NCBI GenBank assembly: GCA_036924085.1
Contig: JAVGWX010000009.1
Location: 65,225,936 to 65,289,935 of the forward strand
Source of the DNA: Ariolimax columbianus
Taxonomy: Eukaryota > Mollusca > Gastropoda > Stylommatophora > Arionidae
DNA: 64,000 bases
Direction of reading: 5' to 3'
This document shows, in pieces, positions 43,345 to 55,160 of this stretch. The position numbers were made by a program, and so were the translations under genes. Below the pieces are notes generated by a model that was not told the origin of the DNA, did no database searches, and saw only the letters and a program-made list of their open reading frames with translations. Numbering within the stretch: the first letter of the stretch is position 1; each line of letters opens with the position of its first letter.

Positions 43345-43475
43345 CGACAGAGCACGAACTCCGTAGCTCCTGCGGTGGCACAACATTCGCCCACCCCCTG
43401 ACTTTGTCAGGTACTCATTTACAGTTGGGTCGACTGGAATTAGTGATCATACTACCGAATAACTAGCGACATGTA
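43345..43475 (-). mobile_element. SINE F8 fragment, copy 2
   Basis: Plus words TCAGGTACTCATTTACAGTT and GGGTCGACTGGA match the F8 conserved block. The head is degraded. Confidence 0.5.
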
Positions 43476-43564
43476 CGGTCTAAACACGACCCCATTTGAA
43501 CCTGGTGTGTTGGGAATATAGGCAAAAGTCACAGCCCGTAGGCCACACGCTTTCCCTTTGGGAT

Positions 43565-43866
43565 ATCATTATCACCAGCACTATCATCATTATCATCAAC
43601 ATCATCATCATTATCATCACCATCATCATCATGACCACCATCGCCATCATCATCATAACCACCACCATCATCACCACCACCATCATCACCATCATTATCA
43701 TCACCAACATCATCACCATCATCATTGTCATCACCACTACCACCATCATCATCATCTCCACCACCATCTACACCACCACCATCACCATCATCATCATCTA
43801 CACCACCACCATCATCATCATCACCACCTTCACCACCACCACCATAATCATCATCATCATCATCAT
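43565..43866. repeat. (CAT)n / (CAC)n trinucleotide tract
   Basis: About 300 bases of CAT/CAC produce His-rich and Ile/Thr-rich ORFs on plus and a Met/Val one on minus. All are artefacts. Confidence 0.95.
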
Positions 43867-43931
43867 GTGCCCCACTTTACTCTAGCAGGAGCACAATGCC
43901 GCCTTTATAGTTGTAACCCTAGCCGGAATCA

Positions 43932-44200
43932 TTCGTTAGACATATGAGTGATGAAAGTAATTTGTTCTGTGGCCTTACCTGTTTGCATTAAGAAATGATC
44001 TCATAGATGGGGCAGTGCAAATGAGGGTGGCAACTGTAGTGATGGTCCGATGCTCCCACTGGAGCAGGGCTTTTCATAATGATAATGATGATGAAGGTAT
44101 CGTAAGGCAGCCAGTACATTGAAACTTCAGGTAAAGGTGATTTCATAGCAGACCTTGCTGTGGGGGATTAAGTGTTGGAGACTTCACTTTACGATACCAC
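43932..44200 (-). repeat. 269-bp repeat, inverted partner of 36661-36929
   Basis: Same length and order as the partner, including the 103-base MITE-like core at 44096-44198 with GGTATCGTAA / TTACGATACC ends. Confidence 0.88.
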
Positions 44201-44214
44201 ATCATATTTATGAG

Positions 44215-44375
44215 CTGAGGTCGCTAGTTACCTTCCTCGCTGCCTTGCCATGCGTTACATTAAGTCCAGGTACCCATTTACAACTGGGTTGAATGTTGCG
44301 TGTCGGTAACGGAAGCGGGACCCCGAACTTTGCCGTAAAAAACAAGTGCTCTACTCTAACTATGTCAATCCTGGT
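44215..44375 (-). mobile_element. SINE F8, copy 3
   Basis: On plus, CTTCCTCGCTGCCTTGCC, then CCAGGTACCCATTTACAACT, then a complement B-box-like CGGGACCCCGAACTTTG. Confidence 0.6.
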
Positions 44376-44439
44376 ATTTAATCATGCACGTATGTCTGAT
44401 GCCAGGTAGCCAAATGTTGAGGACACTCATTTCGCTCTT

Positions 44440-44930
44440 TTCCCTTGGTGTACCATGTTGGGCCCAGCGCCTCCATTATGCCATCTCTCCACCTCATCCT
44501 CGGTCACCCACGAGAGCGTCTAATGGGTGTTGAGGGCATTGAATGGCCACCACGACTTCACTCTACCTCCTCATCTGTTATCCGACATGCGCACCACTTG
44601 GCCGGCCCGACTGTTATCCGACATCCGCACCACATGGCTGGCCGGTCTGTATGTCCGTAACAGCGCGACATATATAAGGTCAGAGAAGGAAGTCCGACGT
44701 CTGATCTCTGCGCTGTGGATTTGGTCTCGAAAGGAGATTTTCAATGTTCTTCGCTATCATAGCTCGTTTGGCAAAGCGGAATCTACCTGCACCATCTCTC
44801 CACCTCATCATCCACACCTCGCAGCCATATTCCATGGCTGGAATAACCAGACTGTTGAAGGCGTGAGGCCTAGCGTTTCGCATCTGTTGCAGAATGCTGT
44901 ACCACGCTCAGCTTAGCTCTTCAACAATTG
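44440..44930 (-). pseudogene. probable RTE-like LINE fragment, heavily decayed
   Basis: Minus frames: AFNSLVIPAMEYGCEVWMMR ('YGCEVW' type), SRPNPQRRDQTSD, then QVVRMSDN encoded twice by a 33-base duplication (44577-44645). No tail was identified. It could be another LINE clade. Confidence 0.5.
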
Positions 44931-44948
44931 ATGGACACATTCAAAGTT

Positions 44949-45093
44949 TATCTTCTTCTTCTTCTTCTTCGTTCGTTCTCAATCTCCCACTACCAAACAC
45001 TGAACGGGCTTAAGTAGCAGAATGTAGTCCAGAGAACGGAATGCGTTGTGTCATAGTTTACAGCTTGGCTGCGATATTTGCACCTTTCGGTAC
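44949..45093 (-). mobile_element. F2, 5'-truncated
   Basis: A TTC-rich tail then CGTTCGTTCTCAATCTCCC through ATTTGCACCTTTCGGT. It lacks the head. The composite 44949-45719 is flanked by near-identical ATTCAAAGTTTATC / ATTCAAAGTTGATC. Confidence 0.8.
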
Positions 45094-45355
45094 CACCTGA
45101 GCGCCAACGTACAAGTAACATAATATACATCTGATGGCCTCCCAAAATCTCGTCAAAAGGAGTCCAGGAGCCTGTCAAGTCTTCAGGATCACGTCTCTTC
45201 TCTTACCATTCCCAGAACGTGTGAGTCTCAAGTAGAGCCTGTCAAGTCTTCAGGATCATGTCTCTTCTCTTACCAATCAAGGAACGTGTGTGTACCAAGT
45301 GTTTACATGAATAAGACCAGAGCAGCAAAGATGGCGCCGTACCGGCTGCGGATCT
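45094..45355. other. spacer with a 56-bp direct repeat
   Basis: AGCCTGTCAAGTCTTCAGGA followed by TCTCTTCTCTTACCA occurs twice (at about 45171 and 45236). AAGATGGCGCCGTACCGGCT at 45329 resembles the F5 head. Confidence 0.55.
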
Positions 45356-45719
45356 CTTCTTCTTCTTCTTCTTATTTCGTTCTCAATCTCTCGCTACCAA
45401 ACCCTGAAAGGGCTTAAGTAGCAGAATGTAGTCCATAGAACGGAATGCGTTGTGTCATAGTTTACAGCTTGGCTGCCATATTTGCACCTTTCGGTCCAAC
45501 ACATCCGACTTCAGCAAGCATTTTTTGAGTACCCGGTTAGCATTCCCTCTTCGATCCCTTCTCCTTAGCCAGTCTGCCCTGATGCAGTCTGTTATCCAGG
45601 ATCACCGCGTGGAGGTGTAGAAGGGTCTTGGCAGCTATGGTTCGCTGGCCCTTACGCTAGCAGTCAGCTATGGGTCGCTGACCACTGCAGCTCTTGCGCT
45701 GCTCAGCATCTTGATCCCA
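45356..45719 (-). mobile_element. SINE-like F2, full length
   Basis: TTCTTC tail, ATCTCTCGCTACCAAACCC, the module complement, ending GCTCAGCATCTTGATCCC. It retains all family landmarks. Confidence 0.9.
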
Positions 45720-45904
45720 TTCAAAGTTGATCATTTCGACTGTCTCAAAGTTTACGTCATTGTCGTGTTAGGATCCGCAGATATCACTGCACTGACGGCA
45801 GACCATTAGGTGTTCAGTCACTTTTAGCATCATACATAGATAGTTTTTTTGTAGAGATTCTCGTAATGTTAGTCGTACAACACTCATTTTTCACTGCAAA
45901 GGTG

Positions 45905-46065
45905 CGGTGTTCTTCTTCTTCATCATCTTCGTCGTCTTCTTCTTCATCTTTTTCTCCATTTGCTTTCGCCTGAAAAGGACGTTGAGACGTTCTGTCGTAG
46001 TTTACAGCACAGTGTCGGTATCTGCGCCTTTCAGCTGAATTATTCTGACACGTAAACTGACTGAT
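45905..46065 (-). mobile_element. SINE 3' module with alternative tail
   Basis: A TTC-rich tail, then CCTGAAAAGGACGTTGAGAC, then GTCGTAGTTTACAGCACAG and CTGCGCCTTTCAGCTGAA. It shares the AAAAGGACGTT segment with 27503 and 47155, not with standard F2. Confidence 0.65.
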
Positions 46066-46159
46066 ACTGATTTGGGAGTACATCCTGCTCAATGCAAAAT
46101 GATGCTTATTACAAACATATTAAACAGCGCAGCCATCATAGCAAGGAATATCTGTCGAT

Positions 46160-46770
46160 TGACTTCGTGTGTACAGGCCCAAAAGATGACCAGCTACCTC
46201 AATGTGTACAGGCCCAAAAGATGACCAGCTATCTCAATGTGTACAGGCCCAAAAGATGACCAGCTTCCTCAATGTGTGCAGGGTCAAAACATGACCAGCT
46301 ACCTCAATGTGTACTGGCCCAAAAGATGACCATCTTCCTCAATGTGTACATGGTCAAAAGATGTCCAGCTACCTCAATGTGTACATACCCAAAAGATGAC
46401 CAGCTACCTCAATGTGTACAGGCCCAAAAGATGACCGGCTACCTCAATGTGTTCAGGCCCAAAAGATGACCAGCTACCTCAATGTGTACAGGCCCAAAAA
46501 GATGACCGGCTATCTCAATGTGTACAGGCCCAAAAGATGACCAGCTACCTCAATGTGTACAGGCCCAAAAAGATGACCGGCTACCTCAATGTGTACAGGC
46601 CCAAAAGATGACCAGCTACCTCAATGTGTACAGGCCCAAAAGATGACCAGCTACCTCAGTGTATACAGGCCCAAAAGATGACCAGCTACCTCAGTGTGTA
46701 CAGGCCCAAAAGATGATCAGTTATCTCAGTGTGTACAGGCCCAAAAGATGACCAGCTATCTCAGTGTGTG
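46160..46770. repeat. 35-bp minisatellite, about 17 units
   Basis: The unit is TACCTCAATGTGTACAGGCC then CAAAAGATGACCAGC. Some units have an extra A (36 bp), and the last few carry CAGTGTG instead of CAATGTG. Confidence 0.95.
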
Positions 46771-47154
46771 CTTAGCTCAATAGCAGACATCGTTTAGTAT
46801 GATAAACACACAGATAATTCATTCCTCAACGTTTTCATATACGGGAAATTTCGGCGGGTGCGCAATAATAAAAGATATTTAAAGGAGCCCTTGGTAACGA
46901 TACGGCTAAGAACAGTTCGTTTAGTCTATTCTAGAAGCTGATTACTACCCCAATTAGGGCTCATTATAGCTACTCACGCATGATCAAACGCTAGCCACTC
47001 AGACGAGCAGAGAAGGAACTCAACTGTATCAGGCCAGCCTCAACTGTGACACCGGACTGCAGTACAACCAACTGATAACAGCAGTATAAAATGTATTGAA
47101 ACACGTAACGATCCGGTCCCACTGCTGACAATATCAGGGACACTAACTCTCCGT
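46771..47154. other. no recognisable feature
   Basis: No gene or family match. Confidence 0.45.
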
Positions 47155-47245
47155 TTGTCGTCCTCAAAAGGACATTATAATGTCGTGCCGCAGTTTACAG
47201 CGAGGCTGCGATATCTCCACCTTTCGGCTTGACATATCCGGTTCT
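47155..47245 (-). mobile_element. SINE 3' module with alternative tail, fragment
   Basis: TCAAAAGGACATTATAATGT, then CCGCAGTTTACAGCGAGGC, then CCACCTTTCGGCTTGAC. It has no GAA tail here. Confidence 0.6.
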
Positions 47246-47613
47246 AGCAGGACATATTTGATACTAGCTTTGCTTCCATCTGCGATCCGTATTCTTTTAG
47301 CCAAACTACACGATAGCACCGTGTTTCAAGATCCGCCGCTCGGAGACAGAATCCGACCTGGAACACCTCCAGTTCCCTATCCCTAACGCAATCAGTGTGA
47401 GTCGTTGGCTGTGTCTTCAGATGACGGACACGGATTCAAAAGGCGGAGGGAGTAAGTGGTCAACACGAGAACAGCACGTGTAATTACCTGGGTTGAGAAT
47501 CGGCGAGCTGTGTTTACGTTTTTATAAGTAGGCGAACTGATTGGCTGGTAGGCCAGACTAGGCAGGCCAGGTAGTTTTTATGTGGATGGTTATTGATGGA
47601 TGGATATTTGTTC
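47246..47613. other. no recognisable feature
   Basis: No gene or family match. A GGTAGGCCAGACTAGGCAGG word near 47550 is not repeated elsewhere. Confidence 0.45.
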
Positions 47614-50160
47614 AATTCACTCACTCACTCGTTCATTGATTCACTCACTCGTTCATTGATTCACTGACTCACTAACTCGTTCACTCACTCACTTACTCAC
47701 TCACTCACTCGTTCACTGATTCACTCACTCGTTCAATGATTCACTCACTGATTCACTCTCTCACTCACTGATTAACTCTCTCACTCACCAACTCATACAC
47801 TCACTCACTGATTCACTCTCTCAATCACTGATTCACTCTCTCACTCACCAACTCATACACTCACTCACTGATTCACTCTCTCAATCACTGATTCACTCTC
47901 TCACTCACCAACTCACACACTCAATCACTTACTCACTGATTCACTCTCTCACTCACTAACTCATACACTCACGCACTCACTGATTCACTCTCTCAATCAC
48001 TGATTCACTCACTGATTCACTCTCTCACTCACTGATCCACTCTCTCACTCACCAACTCTTACACTCACTCACTTACTCACTGATTCACTCTCTCACTCAC
48101 CAACTCATACACTCACTCACTTACTCACTGATGCACTCTCTCACTCACTAACTCATACGTTCACTCACTCACTCACTCACTCACCTATTCACTCACTCAC
48201 TCACTCACTCACTCACCTATTCACATACTCGTTCATTTACTGTTTAACTCACTCACTCATGGACGCATTGAGATACTCATTATCCCATTCACTCCCATAC
48301 AAACATACTAACTGACTCATGCATGCACAGGCCAACTCACTCAGGCGCTCATTCACTCACATACTCACGCATTCACCTCACACCTCTCATTCACTCACAT
48401 ACTCACCCACGCATTCACCACTCACCCCTCATTCACTTACATACTCGGTCACGCATTTACCTACCACATCTAACTCACACACTTACTTACTCACTCACTC
48501 ATGAACACTTACTCACTTACCTAGTCATTTACAACCTCACTTTCACACGTAGTCACATTCTCCCTCACACACTCACTCACCTACTCACTCACCAACGCAC
48601 CCATACACACTTCCACACTCACCTACTCATTTACCTACTCATACACTCACTAAAACACTCACACACTTACATACCTACTTACTCACACAATTACTCACCT
48701 ACTCACTCACCTACTCACTCACCTACTTACTCAGCTACTCACTGACCTACTCACTCACCTACTCACTCATACATTTACTAACACACTCACTCATACACTC
48801 ACTAACACACTCACTCTCACACTTACTCACCTACTTACTCACACACTTACTCACCTATTCACTCACCTACTCACCCACCTACTCACTCACATATTCTCTT
48901 ACCTACTCACTCATACACTCATTAACACACTTACCCACCTACTCACTCACTTACTCAGTCACCTACTCACCGCCAACTCACACACTTCATCACACACCTA
49001 CTCACCTAATAACTAATCTACTCACTCAGCTACTCACTCACCGACTAACACACTCACCTTCTCACTCACCTACTCACTCACCTACTCACTCACCTGCTAA
49101 CTTACCTACTCACTCACCTGCTAACTCACCTACTCACTCAACTACTCACCCACCTACTCACTCACCTACTCACTCACCTACCCACCCACCTATTCACTCA
49201 CCTGCTTACTGACCTCACTCATCTACTCACACACCTACTCACCCACCTACTCACTCACCTACTCACACACCTACTCACCCACCTACTCACTCACCTACTC
49301 ACTCACCTACTCACCCACCTACTCACTCACCTACTCACTCACCTACCCACCCACCTATTCACTCACCTGCTTACTGACCTCACTCACCTACTCACACACC
49401 TACTCACCCACCTACTCACTCACCTACTCACTCACCTACCCACCCACCTATTCACTCACCTGCTTACTGACCTCACTCACCTACTCACACACCTACTCAC
49501 TCACCTACTTACTCACCTGCTAACTGACCTACTCACTCATACATTTTCACCCACCTACTCACTCACCTGCGAACTCACTCACCTGCTAACTCATCTACTC
49601 ACTCACCTACTCACTCACCTACTCACTCACCTGCTAATTGACCTGCTCACTCATACATGTTCACTTACCTACTCACTCACCTGCGAACTCACTCCCCTGC
49701 TAACTCACCTACTTACTCACCTGCTAAGTCACCTACTCACTCACCTACTCACTCACCTGCTAACTCACCTACTCACTCACCTACTCACTCACCTGCTAAC
49801 TCACCTACTAGCTCACCTACTCACTCATCTACTAACTCACCTACTCACTCACCTGCTAACTCACCTACTCACTCATACATTTTTTACTCACCTACTAACT
49901 CATCTACTCACTCACCTACTCACTCACCTGCTAACTCACCTACTCACTCATACATTTTCACTCACCTACTAACTCACCTACTCACTCACCTACTCACTCA
50001 CCTGCTAACTCACCTACTCACTCATACACTAACCCATATAACACACACTCCCATTAACACTTGCTCATCATCTGACTTACATACACATTCATACTCACTC
50101 ATGCAAACACTCACTTCTACACAATCACTCACATTCACACATACACACGTACTCACTCAC
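47614..50160. repeat. 2.5-kb (CACT)-derived array with higher-order units
   Basis: It begins as TCAC/GTTCATTGATTCACTCAC words, passes through CACACACTCACTC and becomes a 12-bp CACCTACTCACT repeat. Blocks of about 100-165 bases containing CACCTGCTTACTGACC recur three times between 49180 and 49500, and CACCTGCTAACTCACC blocks recur later. It ends in a run of about 16 C at 50167. Thr/His/Ser ORFs are artefacts. Confidence 0.95.
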
Positions 50161-50185
50161 CGCCGCCCCCCCCCCCCCCCCCCAC

Positions 50186-50620
50186 CACTGTTCAACATGT
50201 CTTCCCCCCTCGACAGATTCCACAGTCATTCTTCATTTCCACATTCTGCTTGTCCTCGCTTATAAGACCTCCGCTGGTTTTGTCCGCGACCACATCACAC
50301 ACATTCACCCCCGAGTTCTAATGATTCTCCCAGATGTGGTCTCCATTGCTAGCTATGGTTTCAGTTCTCATAGCACACTATGTGATAAACACTTGTGTTT
50401 GTACGTGCTTGTTTTGTTGACCCATGTACGCAACTCCCAACATTTGTCTCCATCACCGCTCTTGAAATCACCAGTTCGGCTTGATTGAACCTGCCAGAAA
50501 TGTTAGGCTATCACAATAACTCTTATTAGATCAACACCCACCCATGTTTCTATTATGTTCCTAAGAATCGATTTCTCTGCACTCGGGCAACACTCGTAGG
50601 TGCTAAGTCTCAGTATATCT
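50186..50620. other. no recognisable feature
   Basis: No gene or family match. Confidence 0.45.
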
Positions 50621-51062
50621 GCTTCTTCTTCTTTTTCTTCTTCATGTTTTTCTTCTTTTTCTTCTTCTTCTTCTACTTGTTTTTCTTCTTTTTCTTCTTC
50701 TTGTTCTTGTTCTTCTTTTTCTTTTTCTTCATCTTCTTCTTCGTTCTTAATCTCCCGCTACCAAACACTGAAAAGGGCTTTGGAAGTAGCTGAATTTTGT
50801 CAAGAGAACGCAATGCGTTGTGTCGTAGTTTACAGTTTGACTGCAATGTTTACACTTTTAGGTCCGACACATACGTCTTCAGCAGACATTTTTTAGTACC
50901 GGGTTAGCCTTACCTCTTCGAACCCTTTTCCTAAGCCAGTTTGCTCTATTTCAGCCAGTTATCAAGGATCACTGAGTGGAGGTGTAGAAGGGTCTTGGCA
51001 GCTCTGGTTCGTCGGCCCTGACGCTAGCAGTCAGCTATGGGTCGCTGACCACTGCAGCTCAT
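50621..51062 (-). mobile_element. F2 with long TTC-rich tail
   Basis: The tail is 50621-50738 (TTC with TGTTTTTC inserts) and the body 50739-51062, ending CTGACCACTGCAGCTCAT. It is more diverged than the other full copies (TTGAAC, GTTTACAGTTTGACTGC). The last 25 bases of the head are missing. Confidence 0.85.
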
Positions 51063-51489
51063 CCGTCTAAGTAAATGACGGTTCTTGTAGCTCGTTGGTG
51101 GTACACACACCTGCTTCGTCCCCTCATACATCCCACCCCGTATGAACTTCTTTTGATTTCAAAGCACTGCCGTATGTGAATTGCTGATTCATCAATTACG
51201 GTGTCATCATCCAGCATGCGGTTAATGATAGACTTCACGATGCGCCGCCCCCCCCCCCCTATCGATATCTCGGGTGACCATAATGGATTCTTGTGAAGCT
51301 AAGAGGTCAGCTCTTTCTTTGCCCGCAATCCTACATAACAATTACCCACTATTTTAACGGAAGCATGAATGAGTCTTACATGTTATTTTAGGGAAAAGTA
51401 CAGGCATCAATTTAGATAGGTTTTGACTCACCTGATATCAGAAACCGATTAGCCAATTTATGAGTAACAAAACTCTTTCTGCTGCCTTG
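51063..51489. other. unassigned; C12 run
   Basis: A C-run at 51246-51259 and otherwise no feature. Confidence 0.45.
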
Positions 51490-53230
51490 TGCTCTTTAGT
51501 GGCCATTGACAAAGTGCTATTTAGTGGCCAATGACCAAGTGCTATTTAGTGGCCAATGACCAAGTGCTATTTAGTGGCCAAAGACCAAGTGCTATTTAGT
51601 GGCTGATAACCAAGTGCTCTTTAGTGGCCAATGACCAAGTGCTATTTAGTGGCTGATAACCAAGTGCTCTTTAGTGGCCAATGACCAAGTGCTATTTAGT
51701 GGCTGATAACTAAGTGCTCTTTAGTGGCCAATGATTAAGTGCTATTTAGTGGCTGATAACCAAGTGCTCTTTAGTGGCCAATGACCAAGTGCTATTTAGT
51801 GGCCAAAGACCAAGTGCTATTTAGTGGCTGATAACCAAGTGCTCTGTAGTGGCCAATGATCAAGTGCTATTTAGTGGCCAATGACCAAGTGCTATTTAGT
51901 GGCCAATGACCAAGGGCTATTTAGTGGCTGATAACCAAGTGCTCTGTAGTGGCCAATGATCAAGTGCTATTTAGTGGCTGATAACCAAGTGCTCTTTAGT
52001 GGCCAATGACCAAGTGCTATTTAGTGGCTGATAACCAAGTGCTCTTTAGTGGCCAATGACCAAGTGCTATTTAGTGGCTGATAACCAAGTGCTATTTAGT
52101 GGCCAATGATCAAGTGCTATTTAGGGGCTGATAACCAAGTGCTCTTTAGTGGCCAATGATCAAGTGCTATTTAGTGGCTGATAACCAAGTGCTCTTTAGT
52201 GGCCAATGATTAAGTGCTATTTAGTGGCTGATAACCAAGTGCTCTTTAGTGGCTAATGACCAAGTGCTATTTAGTGGCTGATAACCAAGTGCTCTTCAGT
52301 GGCCAATGACCAAGTGCTATTTAGTGGCTGAAAACCAAGTGCTCTTTAGTGGCCAATGACCAAGTGCTATTTAGTGGCCAATGACAAAGTGCTATTTAGT
52401 GGCTGATAACCAAGTGCTCTTTAATGACTGATAACCAAGTGCTATTTAGTGGCCAATGACCAAGTGCTATTTAGTGGCTGATAACCAAGTGCTCTTTAGT
52501 GGCCAATGATTAAGTGCTATTTAGTGGCTGATAACCAAGTGCTCTTTAGTGGCTAATGACCAAGTGCTATTTAGTGGCTGATAACCAAGTGCTCTTTAGT
52601 GGCCAATGACCAAGTGCTATTTAGTGGCTGAAAACCAAGTGCTCTTTAGTGGCCAATGACCAAGTGCTATTTAGTGGCCAATGACAAAGTGCTATTTAGT
52701 GGCTGATAACCAAGTGCTCTTTAATGACTGATAACCAAGTGCTATTTAGTGGCCAATGACCAAGTGCTATTTAGTGGCTGATAACCAAGTGCTCTTTAGT
52801 GGCTGATAACCAAGTGCTATTTAGTGGCTGATAACCAAGTGTTCTTTAGTGGCCAATGACCAAGTGCTATTTAGTGGCTGATAACCAAGTGCTCTTTAGT
52901 GGCCAATGATCAAGAGCTATTTAGTGGCTGATAACCAAGTGCTCTTTAGTGGCCAATGATCAAGTGCAATTTAGTGGCTGATAACCAAGTGCTCTTTAGT
53001 GGCCAATGATAAAGTGCTCTTTAGTGGCCAATAACCAAGTGCTCTTTAGTGGCCAATGATCAAGTGCTCTCTAGTAGCCGATAACCAAGTGCTCTTTAGT
53101 AGCCGATAACCAATTGCTCTTTAGTAGCCGATAACCAAATGCTCTTTAGTGGCCAATAACAAAGTGCTCTTTAGTGACAAATGACCAAGTGCTCATTACT
53201 GATCAATGACCAGCTGCTCATTAACATTGC
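51490..53230. repeat. 25-bp satellite with 50-bp dimers and 300-bp duplication
   Basis: Two unit types, GCTATTTAGTGGCTGATAAC + CAAGT and GCTCTTTAGTGGCCAATGAC + CAAGT, mostly alternate, giving a 50-bp higher-order unit. Segments 52201-52500 and 52501-52800 (12 units each) differ at one base that I found (52288). The far end from 53040 degenerates into AGTAGCCGATAAC variants. Confidence 0.97.
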
Positions 53231-53280
53231 ACATGTATTACAGTTGAAGTTCCGATTATTTGTTGAGACTGATATCACCT

Positions 53281-53420
53281 ACGCGTAGCGCAGTGGTTAA
53301 CGCTCTGGCTTCGCATCTGAGTGGTCCTGGGATCATTCCCCAGTTGATGCGGTAATATTTTTTCAGACCGCAATGGATATCACCAAAAATGGAGCTCATC
53401 TTGACACAAATTAGGTTGTA
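53281..53420 (+). mobile_element. tRNA-derived SINE F7, copy 2
   Basis: CGTAGCGCAGTGGTTAACGC is a textbook A box with a plausible anticodon arm, then GGGATCATTCCCCAGTTG (diverged B box). The head is tRNA-like enough to fold, but the B-box changes and the following SINE body argue against a tRNA gene. Confidence 0.65.
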
Positions 53421-53747
53421 ACCCCAAAACAACAAGAGAAAGATCTGACAGACCGGTAAACAAGATTTCACTAGTCAAGAACGACAAGACACGTATGCCA
53501 TCTCATCACTTACTGCCCTTTAACATTAGGTTTACATTACCACTGTGAACGCACCAGCATGTACCATAGTCATTTGTAATAGCGTTGGTAGTCATACCAC
53601 TTGGAAATACAAGTGGCAATGACTAAGTTTGCCTCAAATGCGTACTTGAGCAAGAAATAGAACTGACCACCTCACCTCACATAGCCTGCAGCTTAGTCCA
53701 TGATGAGTTGTATTCATCCCCGACGTCACACGTTGCTATGGGACTCA
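53421..53747. other. no recognisable feature
   Basis: No gene or family match. Confidence 0.45.
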
Positions 53748-53905
53748 TCTTAACCTTTAACTTAACTTAACTTAACTTAGCTTAACTTAGCTTAACCTAA
53801 CTTAGCTTAACTTATCTTAACTTAACTTAGCTTAACTTATCTTAGCTTAACTTAACTTAGCTTAACTTAACTTAGCTTAACTTAACTTAGCTTAACTTAA
53901 CATCT
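53748..53905. repeat. (CTTAA/CTTAG)n, expanded LINE 3' tail
   Basis: About 150 bases of TTAACTTAACTTAGC repeats lie exactly where the minus-strand CR1-like LINE should end. Complete F5 copies end in a shorter version, GTTAAGTTAAGTTAA. Confidence 0.9.
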
Positions 53906-54415
53906 TTATACTGGTTTAGAAGACTCTGCAGAGTCTGTATACAACCAGTTTCATTTACATTGCCTTGCTCTAAAAGCTATGCGCATCCAATCTATTCTTA
54001 AGCATTAACCGTCCCTGCCTTCACTACCTCCCCTGGCAATGCATTCCAAGCATTTACCACTCTCGGACTAAAAAAATATTTCGTAATATCTAATCTGGAC
54101 CTCTCGTTAGTTAATTTGTAGCTATGCCCTCTTGTTATTGTGTAGGGTTATATTTTGAAGAAAAAAACTTGTTATAGTCTAATTTATCCGTTCCTCTGAT
54201 CATCTTATAAACTTGTGTTAAGTCACATCGAATTCTTCTCTTTTCTAGACACTGTAGGCCGGTTTTTCTGAGTCTTTTCTCATAATTGTAATTCTGGAAT
54301 CCCACTATCAGATTTGTCGCTCTTTTTTTGCATTCTTTCCAGCATGTTTCTATCCCCTCTATGATAAGGACTCCACACTTGTACACACATGTACTCCAAT
54401 CTAGGTCTAATTAGA
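53905..54415 (-). mobile_element. CR1-like LINE, 3' end
   Basis: Minus frames: RPRLEYMCVQVWSPYHRGD (with one frameshift), RATNLIVGFQNYNYEKRLRK, RRIRCDLTQVYKMIRGTDKL, then RSRLDITKYFFSPRVVNAWN and ALPGEVVKAGTVNA. This order is typical of the CR1/L2-type RT C-terminus. The 3' UTR holds the 60-base segment shared with SINE F5. 5'-truncated. Confidence 0.82.
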
Positions 54416-54524
54416 AACGTCGACGTTCCTGCCCTAAAGTATACGAAGATGTTAATAAAAGGACATACCTTACTGGGACATATTTATTCGCAAATAAATT
54501 AGATAGAAAGTAGCAGGGAACTGA

Positions 54525-55160
54525 GACGCTAGTCCAGTCAGGCACAGCATACTGACCAGGACGTCGCGCAGGGTCAGGCACAGCATACTGACCAGGACGT
54601 CTCGCAGGGTCAGGCACAGCATACTGACCAGGACTTCGCGCAGGGTCAGGAACAGCATACTGACCAGGACGTCGCGCAGGATCAGGCACAGCATACTGAC
54701 CAGGACTTCCCGCAGGGTCAGGCACAGCATACTGACCAGGACTTCCCGCAGGGTCAGGCACAGCATACTGACCAGGACGTCGCGCAGGGTCAGGCACAGC
54801 ATACTGACCAGGACGTCGCGCAGGGTCAGGCACAGCATACTGACCAGGACTTCGCGCAGGGTCAGGCACAGTTTGCTGACTAAGAACGGTGTCTCTCTTC
54901 CATGTAGCTTTCCATGGAAACAGGCTGTGTTCAAGACTGTAGGACGTTCGAGACGTGGATTGACGCGATCCCCGTAGTAGTGAGCGTCACGCAGATGAAG
55001 ACATGTATAACACAACAGCCTGATTGATCGCAGGGCACCTCCATCAGCACGCTCGGGATGTTAGAAAACTACTACAACACGCCACTTGACGCTTTTTTCA
55101 GGATGCACACAAGAAAACCTATTTATCGTGAGCATTAAACAACTGCAAACAACAACAATC
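54525..55160 (-). mobile_element. F4 element, copy g
   Basis: On plus: end motif (GAGACGCTAGTCCAGTCAGG), about nine 36-bp units (GGTCAGGCACAGCATACTGA then CCAGGACGTCGCGCAG), the body from 54873 and an AAC-rich end at 55138-55158. Unit length is 36 here, against 37 in copies b and c. The tandem makes spurious minus ORFs (Pro/Gly/Gln-rich). Confidence 0.88.

Noticed and set aside
43496..43947. His-rich and Ile/Thr-rich ORFs
   Set aside because: Trinucleotide CAT/CAC repeat read in different frames.
53281..53345. Genuine tRNA gene
   Set aside because: The A box is excellent, but the B box has lost GTTCGA and the sequence continues as a SINE body also seen at 1316.
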